Assembly: GCF_014805625.2 (NCBI RefSeq)
Contig: NW_023998414.1
Span: 10,313,212 to 10,377,211, forward strand
DNA length: 64,000 nt
From: Glossina fuscipes
Taxonomy: Eukaryota; Arthropoda; Insecta; Diptera; Glossinidae
Reading direction: 5' to 3'
The notes under the pieces were generated by a model. It made no database searches. It saw only the letters and a program-made list of their open reading frames with translations, and was not told where the DNA came from. Shown one piece after another: positions 26,831 to 37,598 of this stretch. Every line of letters starts with the position of its first letter. Positions within the stretch are counted from its first letter, which is position 1. Made by a program: the position numbers and the translations under genes.

Positions 26831-27924
26831 TGGAGCCTGTGAATGCAAATCAAATCTCTAATCTCTAGTATGAAGATGATGAAAGCTGGTCCACAAAGAA
26901 TGCCTTGACTTTCCCAAATTTCCCAAATAATTTTAGATAACATCAGTAATCGTATTCCCATGAAAACTCTGCATTTAAAGGGAAATTGAAAGAATTTTGT
27001 GTTTTTTTTTTTTTTTTTAGGTCGACGAGTAGGGTGTACGCATGAGATGCATGAGGGATAAGGAACATTATACGTAAATTGAGAATGAAATTTTAGAAAC
27101 ATGTTTCTGATGCACACATATATCATATTATAATGATTTAATCAAAAGAAGCCGATCATTTTTGTCGGCCTAATATTTATTGGAATACCTGTTGCTGTTT
27201 AACATATCAATTATTTTTATTTTAATTTTTTTTTTTTTTGAATTCAAATTCAATTTTCAGGTAAAATATACATAAATTTATGTTTCTTATACGCTGCTTA
27301 CAAAAAACTGGTTTTCTTTTACAGTTTGCGTGCATGCTTATGCTCATTGACGCTAAAATTGCTTAATCGTGAGTCATACGAAGCATATAGCCAAACGGCG
27401 CAGGACGACTATCGCTCTTAAGAAGTGTAAAAAAAGTGTAAAAAACTTGAGCAGATATTAAAACATTTAAAGAATGATATTATCTCGTCTCTGTCATTGT
27501 AAGCAAATAAAGAAATCTTCATAATTAACAAAATTAAGATTTTACACCCTACATGATTATTTCAATACATGTAAAAAAAAAGAAAAAAAAAAAGAAATAA
27601 ATCAAATAGGAAGCGTAGAAGAAACGTTTCATTCAAATTGGGTCAGAAAAAGAAAAAAAAAGTTTTTCTTTTTCATTTCGCTCTACTTATAGTCTGTAAG
27701 ATACCGGAGTATATAGAAGAAATTTCAAATAACGCTTTTACATAGGCTTTGACATAGTATTCCCCGTTCCGTTGGACGGTACTTGCTCCTTTTTTTTTTA
27801 AATTCTATTCTAGCTTACGCCACTTGTTCTGGGAGGTATAGTAAATTGATTTGCAAACGCTTTCCGAAATACTCGAGATAAACTCATACGATTTGGCTTG
27901 TTCGTTCATCTAATGTGTGTCGAT

Positions 27925-28200
27925 GTACCCTACACGGTATATTAGGTTTGTGCAGTTAGGGTTGTAACGATGAAAATAAATAAATAAAAAGTTAAACTCA
28001 CTCCCATTATTATTACACCGATCGAGTCAATGTCATTTTTTTTACCGATCTAAGCTTGTCCGTCCGTCTCTTTGACGGATGTCGGTCTATGCGTTCTTTG
28101 GTCTCAACCTATAGGTCGCACTATTCGAACTATTTTGATGAAATTTAATTTGAAAGACTGACGTGTTTCGACTCAAAGACAAACGCTGTTGGAAGCATAT
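27925..28200 (-). repeat. Dispersed repeat family A, minus orientation
   Basis: Contains TACCCTACACGG, GTCCGTCCGTCTCTTTGACG, TGGTCTCAACCTATAGGTCG and ACTATTTTGATGAAATTTAA. It lies 160 bases upstream of the TA-flanked MITE. Confidence 0.6.
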
Positions 28201-28360
28201 CAAAAGCGAGCAACTGCGGCATCCAGTTCTAATAGAGCTTCCTCGTGAATTAATCTTCATGCAAATTAGTAAATATACTCCTGCTCCTTGCTGATATCTT
28301 TACGGTATCAGCAACTATCTTACGCATGTTCATTATTCGTCCTTCCAAAAGGATTTTGTG

Positions 28361-28570
28361 TAGAGGCAAACCTGTTTTTGTGCGGTAGATAGGGACCGCA
28401 GAAAAAAAACCGCACAAAAAAGTGATGCCAACACAGTTCAGATTGACCTAACCTCTCGGCGAAATTCAATGTGTCGATATTCATATAACGCACAAAAAAA
28501 AAATCGCACAAAAAGAATCGCACAAAAAAAGCGCATAAAAAAAGACCGCACAAAAACAGGTTTGACTGTA
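28361..28570. mobile_element. Mariner/pogo-type MITE, about 206 bp, TA-flanked
   Basis: The left end CAAACCTGTTTTTGTGCGGT and the right end ACCGCACAAAAACAGGTTTG are exact reverse complements over 20 bases. Adding the outer bases (TAGAGG at left, CTGTA at right) extends the inverted repeat to about 24 with two mismatches. It is bordered by TA on both sides, as expected for a TA-targeting Tc1/mariner/pogo element. The interior holds a run of degenerate CGCACAAAAA units and no coding capacity. Superfamily is inferred from the TA target and end sequence. Confidence 0.7.
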
Positions 28571-30339
28571 CTCTTTTTTTTGATTTGCCTGGAACAACTG
28601 ACGAATTCGAGTTATCACAGCGGTCAGCGTTATCGGTGTCCATGCGATTGTGTTTTGCAATTCAGAAATTACAAAAAAAAAATTTATTTGTTCAACAAAC
28701 AAGAGTCACAACACCAAAAAGCAACAAAGGAAACTTCAATTTTCCAGTTTTTTTGAAAATTACAAAAGTGACGTCACTAAAGCAAATCAGAATCGCCAAA
28801 GTAATGGTCAAAATGCAATGGAATTTTAACAAATACCCTTTGACAGAATCGATACTATTCGTATACCTCATATCCATATGCATGACAGACAGGGGACTTA
28901 TTGAATGATATGTTAAATCGTATAAGGCGACTTAGCATTTAATCGTGTAATGAGTAAGTGAGAAAGACCTTTAATAATTAAAAAGTAATGCCTTATAGTT
29001 CAATTTAATCGACTATTGTCATTTGCGAATAATAATAATAACAACAACAAACAACAACAACAGCAACGAATGTAGCAATGAAATGCTTGCATATACACAT
29101 GTAAAGAAATGTGGAACGTTTTTAAAATCGCGTGTAACACGGGCTACGAGCTACGTTTCAACACTTGCCAAACGATAATAAAAAGCTAGATAAACGGATT
29201 CAATGTTAAAACTGTAATGATAAATTAATAATTAATTATTATTACATTTCATTTAATTAATGCGAACACTCTTTTTAGAATAATGAATGAAATTTTTCTT
29301 TCAATCTTCTTGATTATCCAGTAACATAAGTGCGGTGAAACACTTTTCAGACTGAATCATTCGAATAAAAGAATATATCTTGTGCTACCGTTCATTGAAC
29401 ATGTATGACACATCGATCAATTATTCCCGGAACTGGCAAAAATCCGCATTACTTGTTGAAAGTGTGTGGCGTCAATCGTCAAAAGACGATTCTCAAAATT
29501 TCCTCTATCCTATCATATCCTCTAGTTATAATGGCTTTATAGTGACACAGATTTTTCTCAAAATAACGCAAGAATTCGAGTTTTGTCGAGATAAAAACCG
29601 TCCTTCATATTATACGGCCTTCATCAATTATCATCTGTTTGCAGATTTCAGAAGAATGCTTCAGTGACGGTCTTAATAAATCTTCCTGCCTCTTAGACAT
29701 CGATACGTTACGGAAACGTTGCTCTTCTTTTGCATTGTCTGTGCATAATGGAAACTACACTTTACGTTGAGATCTTGCTGGCATTGAGCTATTTTTCGTA
29801 CTCCGCAAATTGACAGAAATTTATATTACGAAAGACAATTCACTTTTTCTTCTTCTTCTTTTTATGAGATTTTCGTTGAAAGTCACGGATTACAGATATG
29901 AAAAAATACAACTAAAAAGGTACAAACGTGTCCCGATTTCTTCTACAGAATGATTTTCACATAAACAGCGCCAGGGCATTAGATGCCTTATATTTAAGCT
30001 TCAAATTGCTTTATTCATTAGCTTGATCCGATTAAAAGGACGGAAAAGAACGGAAGAAGAATTTTAAACACGTTTTGATAACGCAATCATGACCTTTCCT
30101 TGAGCACATGATAGGAGCGCATGTAACCTGTGATCCCTCCAAAGCATGAATCCATGTCTGCATCTACTATGGACGATACAATAAAAGAAGAACAAGTTAT
30201 AGAATATTGAATCTCTAACATAGTTAAGCGAAATTCAAAATGATTGCAAAGTTTTCCGGCACTTTTGTCGGCAGGCAGCCAAAGGTTACTATCATTCCGA
30301 CATATTTATTCGATTAGATTCTAATAAGCAAATAATAGA
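28571..30339. other. Intergenic DNA between MITE and mariner remnant
   Basis: Frames of up to 107 codons (28585-28908, 29380-29667) have no recognisable motif or splice context. A CAA/AAC-rich stretch at 29030-29065. Confidence 0.45.
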
Positions 30340-30625
30340 TGTGCAAATAAATTCGTTTCGCTTTTTGATAAAAGTCAACTTTATTTAAAATATATTTGCT
30401 AGAAAGCGACCCATATTTTTGCACATTTTCTACTTCCGTGAACCGTTGACCTGCTGAATGTGATTGCATCGATCTAAATATGTGGTAATATATGGAAGGG
30501 GCCAGGTCTAGAACATATGCCTTGCTTTTGCTGAGAGACGGAGAGACATGTGCGATTTTGATTGTGTTCAAAACAAACATTTTCTCATTTCGAAATTTCG
30601 AGAAAATCGAACGTATCATGTACGT
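30340..30625 (-). pseudogene. Mariner-family transposase remnant
   Basis: A minus-strand frame contains DLAPSIYYHIFRSMQSH, then AGQRFTEVENVQK, then a degraded YFYQKA-like segment. This matches the C-terminal part of mariner transposases (SPDLAPSDYHLFRSMQ and GQRFTS), including the third catalytic Asp context. There is no start, no upstream catalytic domain and no terminal repeat seen, and the SPD block has decayed to VLD. It is a dead fragment. Confidence 0.65.
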
Positions 30626-30867
30626 TTTATAAAGCAATAAATTTGTCTGTATACCATACCAAGACCTGATGGACAGATTGCGTTCATTACCGAGCCTAAC
30701 CTGTGAACGTAATACACAAAATTCTTCGAGTCTAACTTTAAATTTTTATTTCAGATTTTGAAACTATGAAGTCTAAAAGGATTATAAAGGGCAGACGAAC
30801 GGGCACAGCGAAACCGGCTCAGACACCGGCACTTCTATTGACAGATACATATTTATATCTAAAGTAG

Positions 30868-30898
<31 letters not shown>

Positions 30899-31472
30899 GA
30901 TATATACAATAATTTGTATTTTGACCTATGTATTTATGTATATGTGAAGCGTATGTTGCTATCAGGATGAATATATTTTATTATAATAAATGTTTTATAC
31001 AATTTTCGAATAAAACGTAAAATATGTTACACCTCATAAAGAGCCAACAGCCGCAAATGTATTCGTGGACATACGAAATGCAATAAACAAAGATTTATGA
31101 GATAAACTGCAGAAGACAAACCGGTTTTTATAAAAATATGCAGAGATAGTTATGGGCAAAATCATATATTGAGAAGCTTCCACGTGTTGTTTAAATAACA
31201 TTTAACTCGTGAGTACATTTGACACCGGCTTAAGTCGAATTCTTAACACCTGTGATCTGAATTAAATAAAAAAAATAAAAAAAATTCCATACCTAAGGCA
31301 AAAATTACATATGAAATATTATCAGAATATATAAAAAATATATATATATATATATCAAGAAAATTGAATTTATTTTGGAAATATGAAAGTTTCCCTTTGT
31401 TAGAGAAATATTTTTTTTTTTTCGTTTCAGAACATCAACGCATGTTCGAAAAAGTAAGGACCTGCAATATTT

Positions 31473-31473
<1 letters not shown>

Positions 31474-31519
<46 letters not shown>

Positions 31520-31714
31520 NNNNNNNNNNNNNNNNNNNNNNNNNNNNNNNNNNNNNNNNNNNNNNNNNNNNNNNNNNNNNNNNNNNNNNNNNNNNNNNNN
31601 NNNNNNNNNNNNNNNNNNNTTTATGTTTTTTTTTCTCAGCCCCCACAATATATTTTTATTTTTTTGTATTTGATTTTCTGAAGTCGTACCCCCCCCCCCC
31701 CTCCCCCCCCCCCC
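31474..31714. other. Poly-G tract, 100-N gap, then poly-C tract
   Basis: 46 G at 31474-31519 run straight into 100 N (31520-31619). A C-rich tract (about 25 C with one T) follows at 31689-31714, so the strand bias inverts across the gap. Confidence 0.95.
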
Positions 31715-32379
31715 AAAAAAAAAACGAAATCGGAGAACACCATAAATTGAGCATATTTTTGCTATATTTACTGAAGTCGGATGATTGTAATGCATATGGA
31801 TGTGCATCGCAGCCGCCATAAACTATTTATATTCTTTTTGGTTGGCGTGAAAAAATGAAATCGATGTGTTCATGCTCGTTTGTCAGTTAGAATTACAAAC
31901 ACAATCTCAAAATCGCTTCCAGCAAACCAACGAGCCTTTCTCTCTTTACTCCGATTAACGACGATATGTTTGTACCTAATTTCAGGTGCCACAAGTTTAC
32001 GCTTCCTATATACTAATAAAGAAGAAAAAAAGATCAGTGAAAGAGGGATGCAAAACGCAATACAAGCTTAAAAGAGTCGAGAAAGTGCCGTACAGTAGAT
32101 TTCATGATCAAATATTTACATATTTTCCTTGAAGAAATGAAAGTGCCAAGAAGAAGCGTATAGGGAAGACAATAAAAATAACTAAAAACGGGACAAGAGA
32201 AAGGAAAGTATTCAAAATCACCAAACTGAAGAAAGCGAAAAAGGACCCAGTCATAGTTGGGCGTGTTGCTTCTGTTGCTTCTGCAAATCTGGGAAAGTTG
32301 ACTCGAACTAGCGTTAACATGGCAACGCAAATTGGACGTTTTTGAATTTTGTAAGATAACCGGACTTATAAGCCGGCTT

Positions 32380-32600
32380 AACATTTACATCGTCTGCATA
32401 TATCAAGAGGCGAGATGACTCGACAAATGTGCAAATAAGGTAGAACCCAAATGATGAATTCTATCAAAGGCTTTACTACAGTCGCTGTAGATGACGCCCG
32501 TTTGCAACCGACTAGCGAAAGGTTTAAAGACTAGGCGCATCAATTCTAAAAGCTTCGCGGAGATAGATCTACCCTGATACGGAGAAATGTAGAATTTAAA
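32380..32600 (-). pseudogene. Non-LTR retrotransposon reverse transcriptase fragment
   Basis: On the minus strand one reads TGVIYSDCSKAFDRIHH (reverse transcriptase motif with Asp) and shortly after SRLLIYADDVNVKPA, the YADD catalytic motif at 32400-32389. The roughly 60 residues normally between them are missing, so the copy has an internal deletion. Jockey-like by motif wording. Confidence 0.6.
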
Positions 32601-34788
32601 CGCAAAAGGAAAATATCTGGCAACGATTCACTTAAATAATTTTGAAAGTAAAGCTAGTTTTTCGATGCCTCAACAATTCGGAACTAGGTGTCTATTACTA
32701 TTCTAATGAATAGGTATAAGAAAACCACTTTTCTGCTTTCTTCTACTTTTCATATGCTATGCTTCAACTAAATTGGCTTTAACAATAGCTTTCATAGGGC
32801 TGTAGGAGACTGTTTGGCGGGCGTTTTACGAGTGTTTAGAAAGTTGCTTTCTCTTTGTCCACCAAATACTTTCAAAATGTTTTCCCTAAAGGAAAATAGC
32901 TATCAAAGTTCATGTTCAAAAGGGAAGTAAAGTATAGTTAGGAATGCATATAGTTGAAAACATGAATGGACAGACAGAAAGAGCATTTAATCTCTGAAAT
33001 TCCAATATATTGGCAAAAATAATAAAAGTAAATAATTGTTTTCGATGCTCTGATGTTTCGATGTAGGTGCCCCATAACACATGAGAAGATAAACGAATGT
33101 GGGATGTGGAACGAAACAATCATTAAACAGAACAAAAAGTAGAGCAGCATATGGAGCTAGATATGTGATATTTAATGCAACTTATTAACCTTAACGTTTT
33201 TGTTTAATAGATTTTAATTTTTCCACCAACTTTTTTCAACTTACATATGTGGTTTGTTTATTTACTTGGTTGTCTTACTCTTCTTCGAGTTATTTCCTTA
33301 CACTACGTCGTAATTGCACGAACAAAAGAGAAGCCTAATGTTTCGTAACGAACGATGGCTTGATACCGAGAACCCTGTAACCGGATCCCTGTATAGTAAT
33401 GAGTCGATGGACAGACTTAAAGCTTTAATTGCATTCGATATGAATTCCTCTTCTTTTTCAAATTTTGAAGGAAGTAAAAACAACGAAATATTCTTCCTTG
33501 CGAACGCCATATCTTTGGCTTTCGAAGGGTATAAAAATTAATAAGGTTTTGTTGTTCAGCATTTAAAAACAAATATAGAACACATCTTAACTAAAATGTG
33601 TCGTCGAACAAAACAAAAGACTTAAGCTACGAACAGTCTAAACAGTTCTCGCGGCCCTAATGGCACATATGCCATATCTGGCAACAACAATCGGTCATTC
33701 AAACAACATGTCGTATGACTACGAATATAAAAAAGAAAAGAAAAACGATATGAATTCGAAATATATTTCTCCCGGGTAATAAACATTGAATGCACTTGCG
33801 ATAGTTAAGGCGAAAATAATAATGATGCAAGCGAGACGAATTATTAACATGGGCAATAAAGTTGAATGTCCGTGACGGTCTCATCCGAGCGGGATAACTG
33901 ACTGCGCTGTATGGTTCGCTTCCAAGCAAGCGAACCATCGTTACGGAATGATACTAACAAGAACTGATGTCACTAAGCTCAGAAACGGGAGAAATATACC
34001 GAAGCTCATGATATTGCGTTATTTCAGCATAATAACATTCGATTTCACATAACAGAAACTACCGGGAGAAGTTGTGTTCAGCTAACCTTGAATGTATTAC
34101 CTTACCCGATGTTATCAGCAGACTTTTTATTAACACTGATTACAACCGATATTGTCTTATTGTCTGTTCGACCAGGGCTTCCCTTTTGTAGCTAGCTTTA
34201 AAACGCCAGTTACCAACACTCCAAAATAAAATATTTTTTGTATTTCTATTGAAATTTTCAATTTTACAATGATTGAAAATAACCAGGAACGTGATTGCAC
34301 ATCTAAAACATAACACATTTTCTATGGGATGAAGCGAAAGCGTACATCATTAGTACCAAGAATAGTTGTTTTACTCGAATAATGTACTAACGGTTCAAAA
34401 TGAAGTTGAATGAATGGGTGCTTTACTAAATAATATTAATAATTTTATTAAAAACTTACCTTGAAAAATTAATAAGATTTAGGTACAATTATTTCAAATA
34501 TATGTAAGTTTTTTTTAGCTTTAATCTCCCCTTACTTTTCTTTTACTTTTTTTCTTTTTTGTCTGCGTGTGTAAATTTTAATATCTTGAAGTTCTATAAC
34601 TAAAGAAGTAAATATATTACTATTGTAAAGCAATTAATTAACTAAACATATACCTTTTCAAAAATAGTTTTTTTTTTTTCTTTTCTTATTGTATATAAAA
34701 AATGAACTCTCTTTTTTCGTTTCTTTTTGTTCTTGTAAATGTATGTTCTTTCAGGTTAATTCGAATTACTTAAGTGTTTTTAATTGCG
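32601..34788. other. Intergenic DNA downstream of AP-3 mu
   Basis: Includes the inverted repeat at 33911 and the 3' flank of AP-3 mu; an AATAAA on the minus strand lies near 34449. Short frames at 32916-33938 show no domain. Confidence 0.45.
33911..33938. repeat. Perfect 11-bp inverted repeat with 6-base loop
   Basis: ATGGTTCGCTT (33911-33921) and AAGCGAACCAT (33928-33938) are exact reverse complements around CCAAGC. No neighbouring gene uses it; it is not followed by a T-run. Confidence 0.7.
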
Positions 34789-36340
34789 TTACATTCGCAC
34801 TTGAAATTTACCAGCCTTGGTTATGTATTTCACACCTTTAAATGGTTTATACTTTTCACCATACATGTCTAAGCGATTTACTTTAAGGCCAGAGACAGCC
34901 ATTTGAGATATAGTGAACTGAACATTTATGGTAGGATTCGAATCTAAATTGGGACTGCCGGGTGTTATGGAAACCTATACATACGAAGATAATTATTAAG
35001 CTCAAAAATGTTTATTATTATCAAACAAGTTGAGAAGTACTTACAGTTCCTCGTATGTTTGGTAAATTTGTAACATCAATACGTCCTACTTCCCATGTTA
35101 AAATTTTCGTAACCGAATCAAAAGCATATTTACCTTGATTCGGAGTTAAAATACAGTTTAGTACGCATTTCGGCATAGCTAGTTCTAATTTTACTTTGTC
35201 TACGGAACGTCCCATAACCGTACGAGTACCTACGGTCAAATCTAAACGTCCTTGTTCGCCGGTTTTTATCGAGAAATTATGCCTAATATAAACAGGTATT
35301 GCGGCCACAGACTGAGAGCTGATGTGATACGACATCAAACGGAAATTACCATCAGGTGGTATAAAACTTAATAAGCGCTCAGCTTCCCAACGTTTAAAGC
35401 GCACGCAAGGATGAAAAGAGACATCGTCGAATAGGCGCGGATTCATAAACGATAAAGTCAAGTCAGGCATCCCCGACAACTTTATGCAACAATCAATCTG
35501 TAAAATTAAAGAAATAACCAAAGTTTTCTTAATATAAAATTCGTTTATAAAATTTACATAGCCTTGAATTTCCGCAAATACAGTGGACCCAGATTTGTCT
35601 ATAATGGCATCCACTTCTTCGATCACATCGAAATATGCTTCATTATTGGTATAGCGTACACCACTTCGACGCCAAGGTATGGCAGACAGCTGACCCAAAG
35701 GCAATGTGGTACTAACACTATAACAATTTATTATAGCTTCTTGCTGAATTCTATTCACGACTAAATTGCCACTTACTTGCTTTTTCCAGTTACTGTATTA
35801 GCAATTGTTCTTAAAATATTAGGCGGTTTGATTAGTTCTTTCAATATGTTACTTTCTGTCGCCAAAGGAAAACCATTATCCAACATTTCGTCCAGTAGTT
35901 CGTAAACAACTACATAATTTTCTTTAATTATAGATTCCGAACAATCACTAAAATAATCTTCAAATGTGTCAGCAACGCGATGTAAAAATTCAATAACAAA
36001 CAAAGGTGGCACTTCTTGCTTACAAGCAGCTACAAATGAAATGCCTTTACGTTGCACGGTAATAAGATAGAAATGAGGTGTCGAAATAACTGGAGGGACA
36101 TCCTGGAAAGAAATCAGTTCAACTTAGTGTAATATAAAGCAAATAACAGTAGATTACATATGGTGAATTCCTTTGCGCGTCAAGAAAGTAGTCGCATACA
36201 GAACGAGAAACAACTGAACGCCAATGTTTCTCTAGGAACACATCACTTAGAAAGGAAACTTTCGTTTTATATTCATTTAATTTAAGCAAAACTTAATATG
36301 CTTACCCACTATTATTAACAATAAATAAACTATGTATCAT
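34789..36340 (-). CDS. cm: AP-3 adaptor complex mu subunit (carmine orthologue)
   Basis: Six exons read from splice sites and frame: 36340-36306, 36245-36158, 36102-35777, 35717-35558, 35497-35045 and 34974-34789, for 415 residues (human AP3M1 is 418). Introns are 55-70 bp with GT-AG ends. The protein opens MIHSLFIVNNSGDVFLEKHW, a longin-like mu N-domain. The linker contains GKSNVSTTLPLGQLSAIPWR, then the mu-homology domain: GVRYTNNEAYFDVIEE, STVFAEIQGYIDCCIKLSG, SFMNPRLFDDVSFHPC and LSFIPPDGNFRLMSYH. It ends MYGEKYKPFKGVKY, then KFQVRM and stop. All match the AP-3 mu family closely. Role (family knowledge): the cargo-binding medium chain of AP-3, which sorts endosomal proteins to lysosome-related organelles; Drosophila carmine mutants have pigment-granule defects. 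It lies head-to-head with the LRRC57-like gene. The fourth intron is 60 bp and stopless in frame. Confidence 0.95.
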
Positions 36341-36858
36341 TCTAGTTTTTTGTTTCCTATTCAAAATCTTACTAATATTTTCTTCTCTTGATGCGTTAAA
36401 ATGCCAACGCACACAACAAATACAAAAAAAAACTTACGCCACACAGTAAAAAACAGTATTATGACACATACATATATATATATATATATACATATTGGTG
36501 TGCATATGTGCCTATGTCAAGAAAAATATAATACAAATATTTAATCAATAAAAATATATCCAAAACAGTTTTCCGGCTTTTAAATCAATTTGTTTTTTAA
36601 ATTAATTTATATTTAATTTCTCCTAAATTATTCGTTTTTTCACAATCTGGTAGCTTTTCTCACAGGAATTTAAGCAGCTGTTAAAAAAAGAGGAAGAATG
36701 TTGCAAAAAAGTAAAGTCACAAAAGGAAATTACTTAAACATACTTTCACACATACCAGTATTAGCATTCACTATTTATTTGTTTAAACTTTCTCAATTTC
36801 CACTTATAAAAACTAAAAATATATTTGATATCTTCAAGACTCATCAAGTGCCCTAGAC
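36341..36858. promoter_or_regulatory. Shared bidirectional promoter region of AP-3 mu and the LRRC57-like gene
   Basis: These 518 bases separate the start codons of two divergent genes and must hold both promoters and 5' UTRs. The stretch is AT-rich, contains a TA repeat (about 36472-36491), and shows no convincing TATA box with initiator. It also holds no gene of its own. From memory, the Drosophila pair carmine (CG3035) and CG3040 is also adjacent, so this arrangement may be old; that part is recollection, not a search. Confidence 0.6.
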
Positions 36859-37575
36859 ATGGGGAACAAGCAAATCAAGCAACATTTGGAAACGGCACAG
36901 AAAACTGGAATCTTGAAAATTTCTTTACAGCGATTGCAAGACTTTCCTCCTCAACTCAAGGCGTATCCAAATGTTTTAAAAACATTGGATTTGTCACAAA
37001 ATCGATTTGAACGAATACCCGAAGAAATTGGTCGATTAACGCTACTAAAGCATCTCAATATGAGCGGTAATCAAATAGTAGAATTACCACAAGTGCTGGG
37101 TGAGTTGATGAAATTAGAAGTGATGCTAATGAACGATAACATGATTGCTAAGATACCTGATTCGCTGTCAAATTGCACCAATTTAAAAACCGTGAATTTA
37201 AGCCACAATCAAATTCGAGAATTTCCGACAATGCTATGCGGTCTTAAACACCTTGACATTCTCGATTTATCACGAAATAAAATCACTTCTATACCCAACG
37301 AAATTGCTACGTTGCATGTGACGGAATTAAATCTGAATCAAAATCAAATATCAAACTTATCCGAAGGAGTGGCCGCATGTCCAAAACTAAAAACTTTACG
37401 TTTAGAGGAGAACTGTTTGCAAGTAACAGCTTTTACACCACGGATACTCAAAGATTCAAAAATTACTATATTGGCCGTCGACGGTAATTTATTTAATTCA
37501 AAACAATTTAGCGATTTAGAAGGCTACGACGTTTATATGGAACGCTATACGGCGGTAAAGAAGAAAATGTTTTAA
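36859..37575 (+). CDS. LRRC57-like leucine-rich repeat protein (CG3040 homologue)
   Basis: Single-exon gene of 238 residues (human LRRC57 is 239). It opens MGNKQIKQHLETAQKTG; Gly2 followed by Asn-Lys fits an N-myristoylation signal, suggesting membrane attachment. About seven leucine-rich repeats follow from residue 35 or so, with the LxxLxLxxNxLxxLP pattern, for example LKTLDLSQNRFERIP, LKHLNMSGNQIVELP, LKTVNLSHNQIREFP and LDILDLSRNKITSIP. A conserved C-terminus (SKQFSDLEGYDVYMERY) closes the protein. The biochemical role of LRRC57 is not established; the repeats imply protein binding. The start is chosen because it gives the MGN signal and family length. A second, shorter frame starts at 36825 but is out of register and not coding. 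The gene diverges from AP-3 mu. Confidence 0.93.
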   Translation: MGNKQIKQHLETAQKTGILKISLQRLQDFPPQLKAYPNVLKTLDLSQNRFERIPEEIGRLTLLKHLNMSGNQIVELPQVLGELMKLEVMLMNDNMIAKIPDSLSNCTNLKTVNLSHNQIREFPTMLCGLKHLDILDLSRNKITSIPNEIATLHVTELNLNQNQISNLSEGVAACPKLKTLRLEENCLQVTAFTPRILKDSKITILAVDGNLFNSKQFSDLEGYDVYMERYTAVKKKMF

Positions 37576-37592
37576 GTTTCCTAACTAATCTT

Positions 37593-37598
37593 AATAAA
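37593..37598 (+). terminator. Poly(A) signal of the LRRC57-like gene
   Basis: AATAAA 18 bases after the stop codon, followed by a G/A-rich stretch. This predicts a very short 3' UTR. Confidence 0.55.

Noticed and set aside
28320..28908. Overlapping frames around the MITE
   Set aside because: They read through the MITE's inverted ends and A/T-rich body; the element accounts for the openness on both strands.
31305..31819. Frames of up to 130 codons with poly-Pro or poly-Gly across the 100-N gap
   Set aside because: Translation of homopolymer and N; not evidence of a gene.
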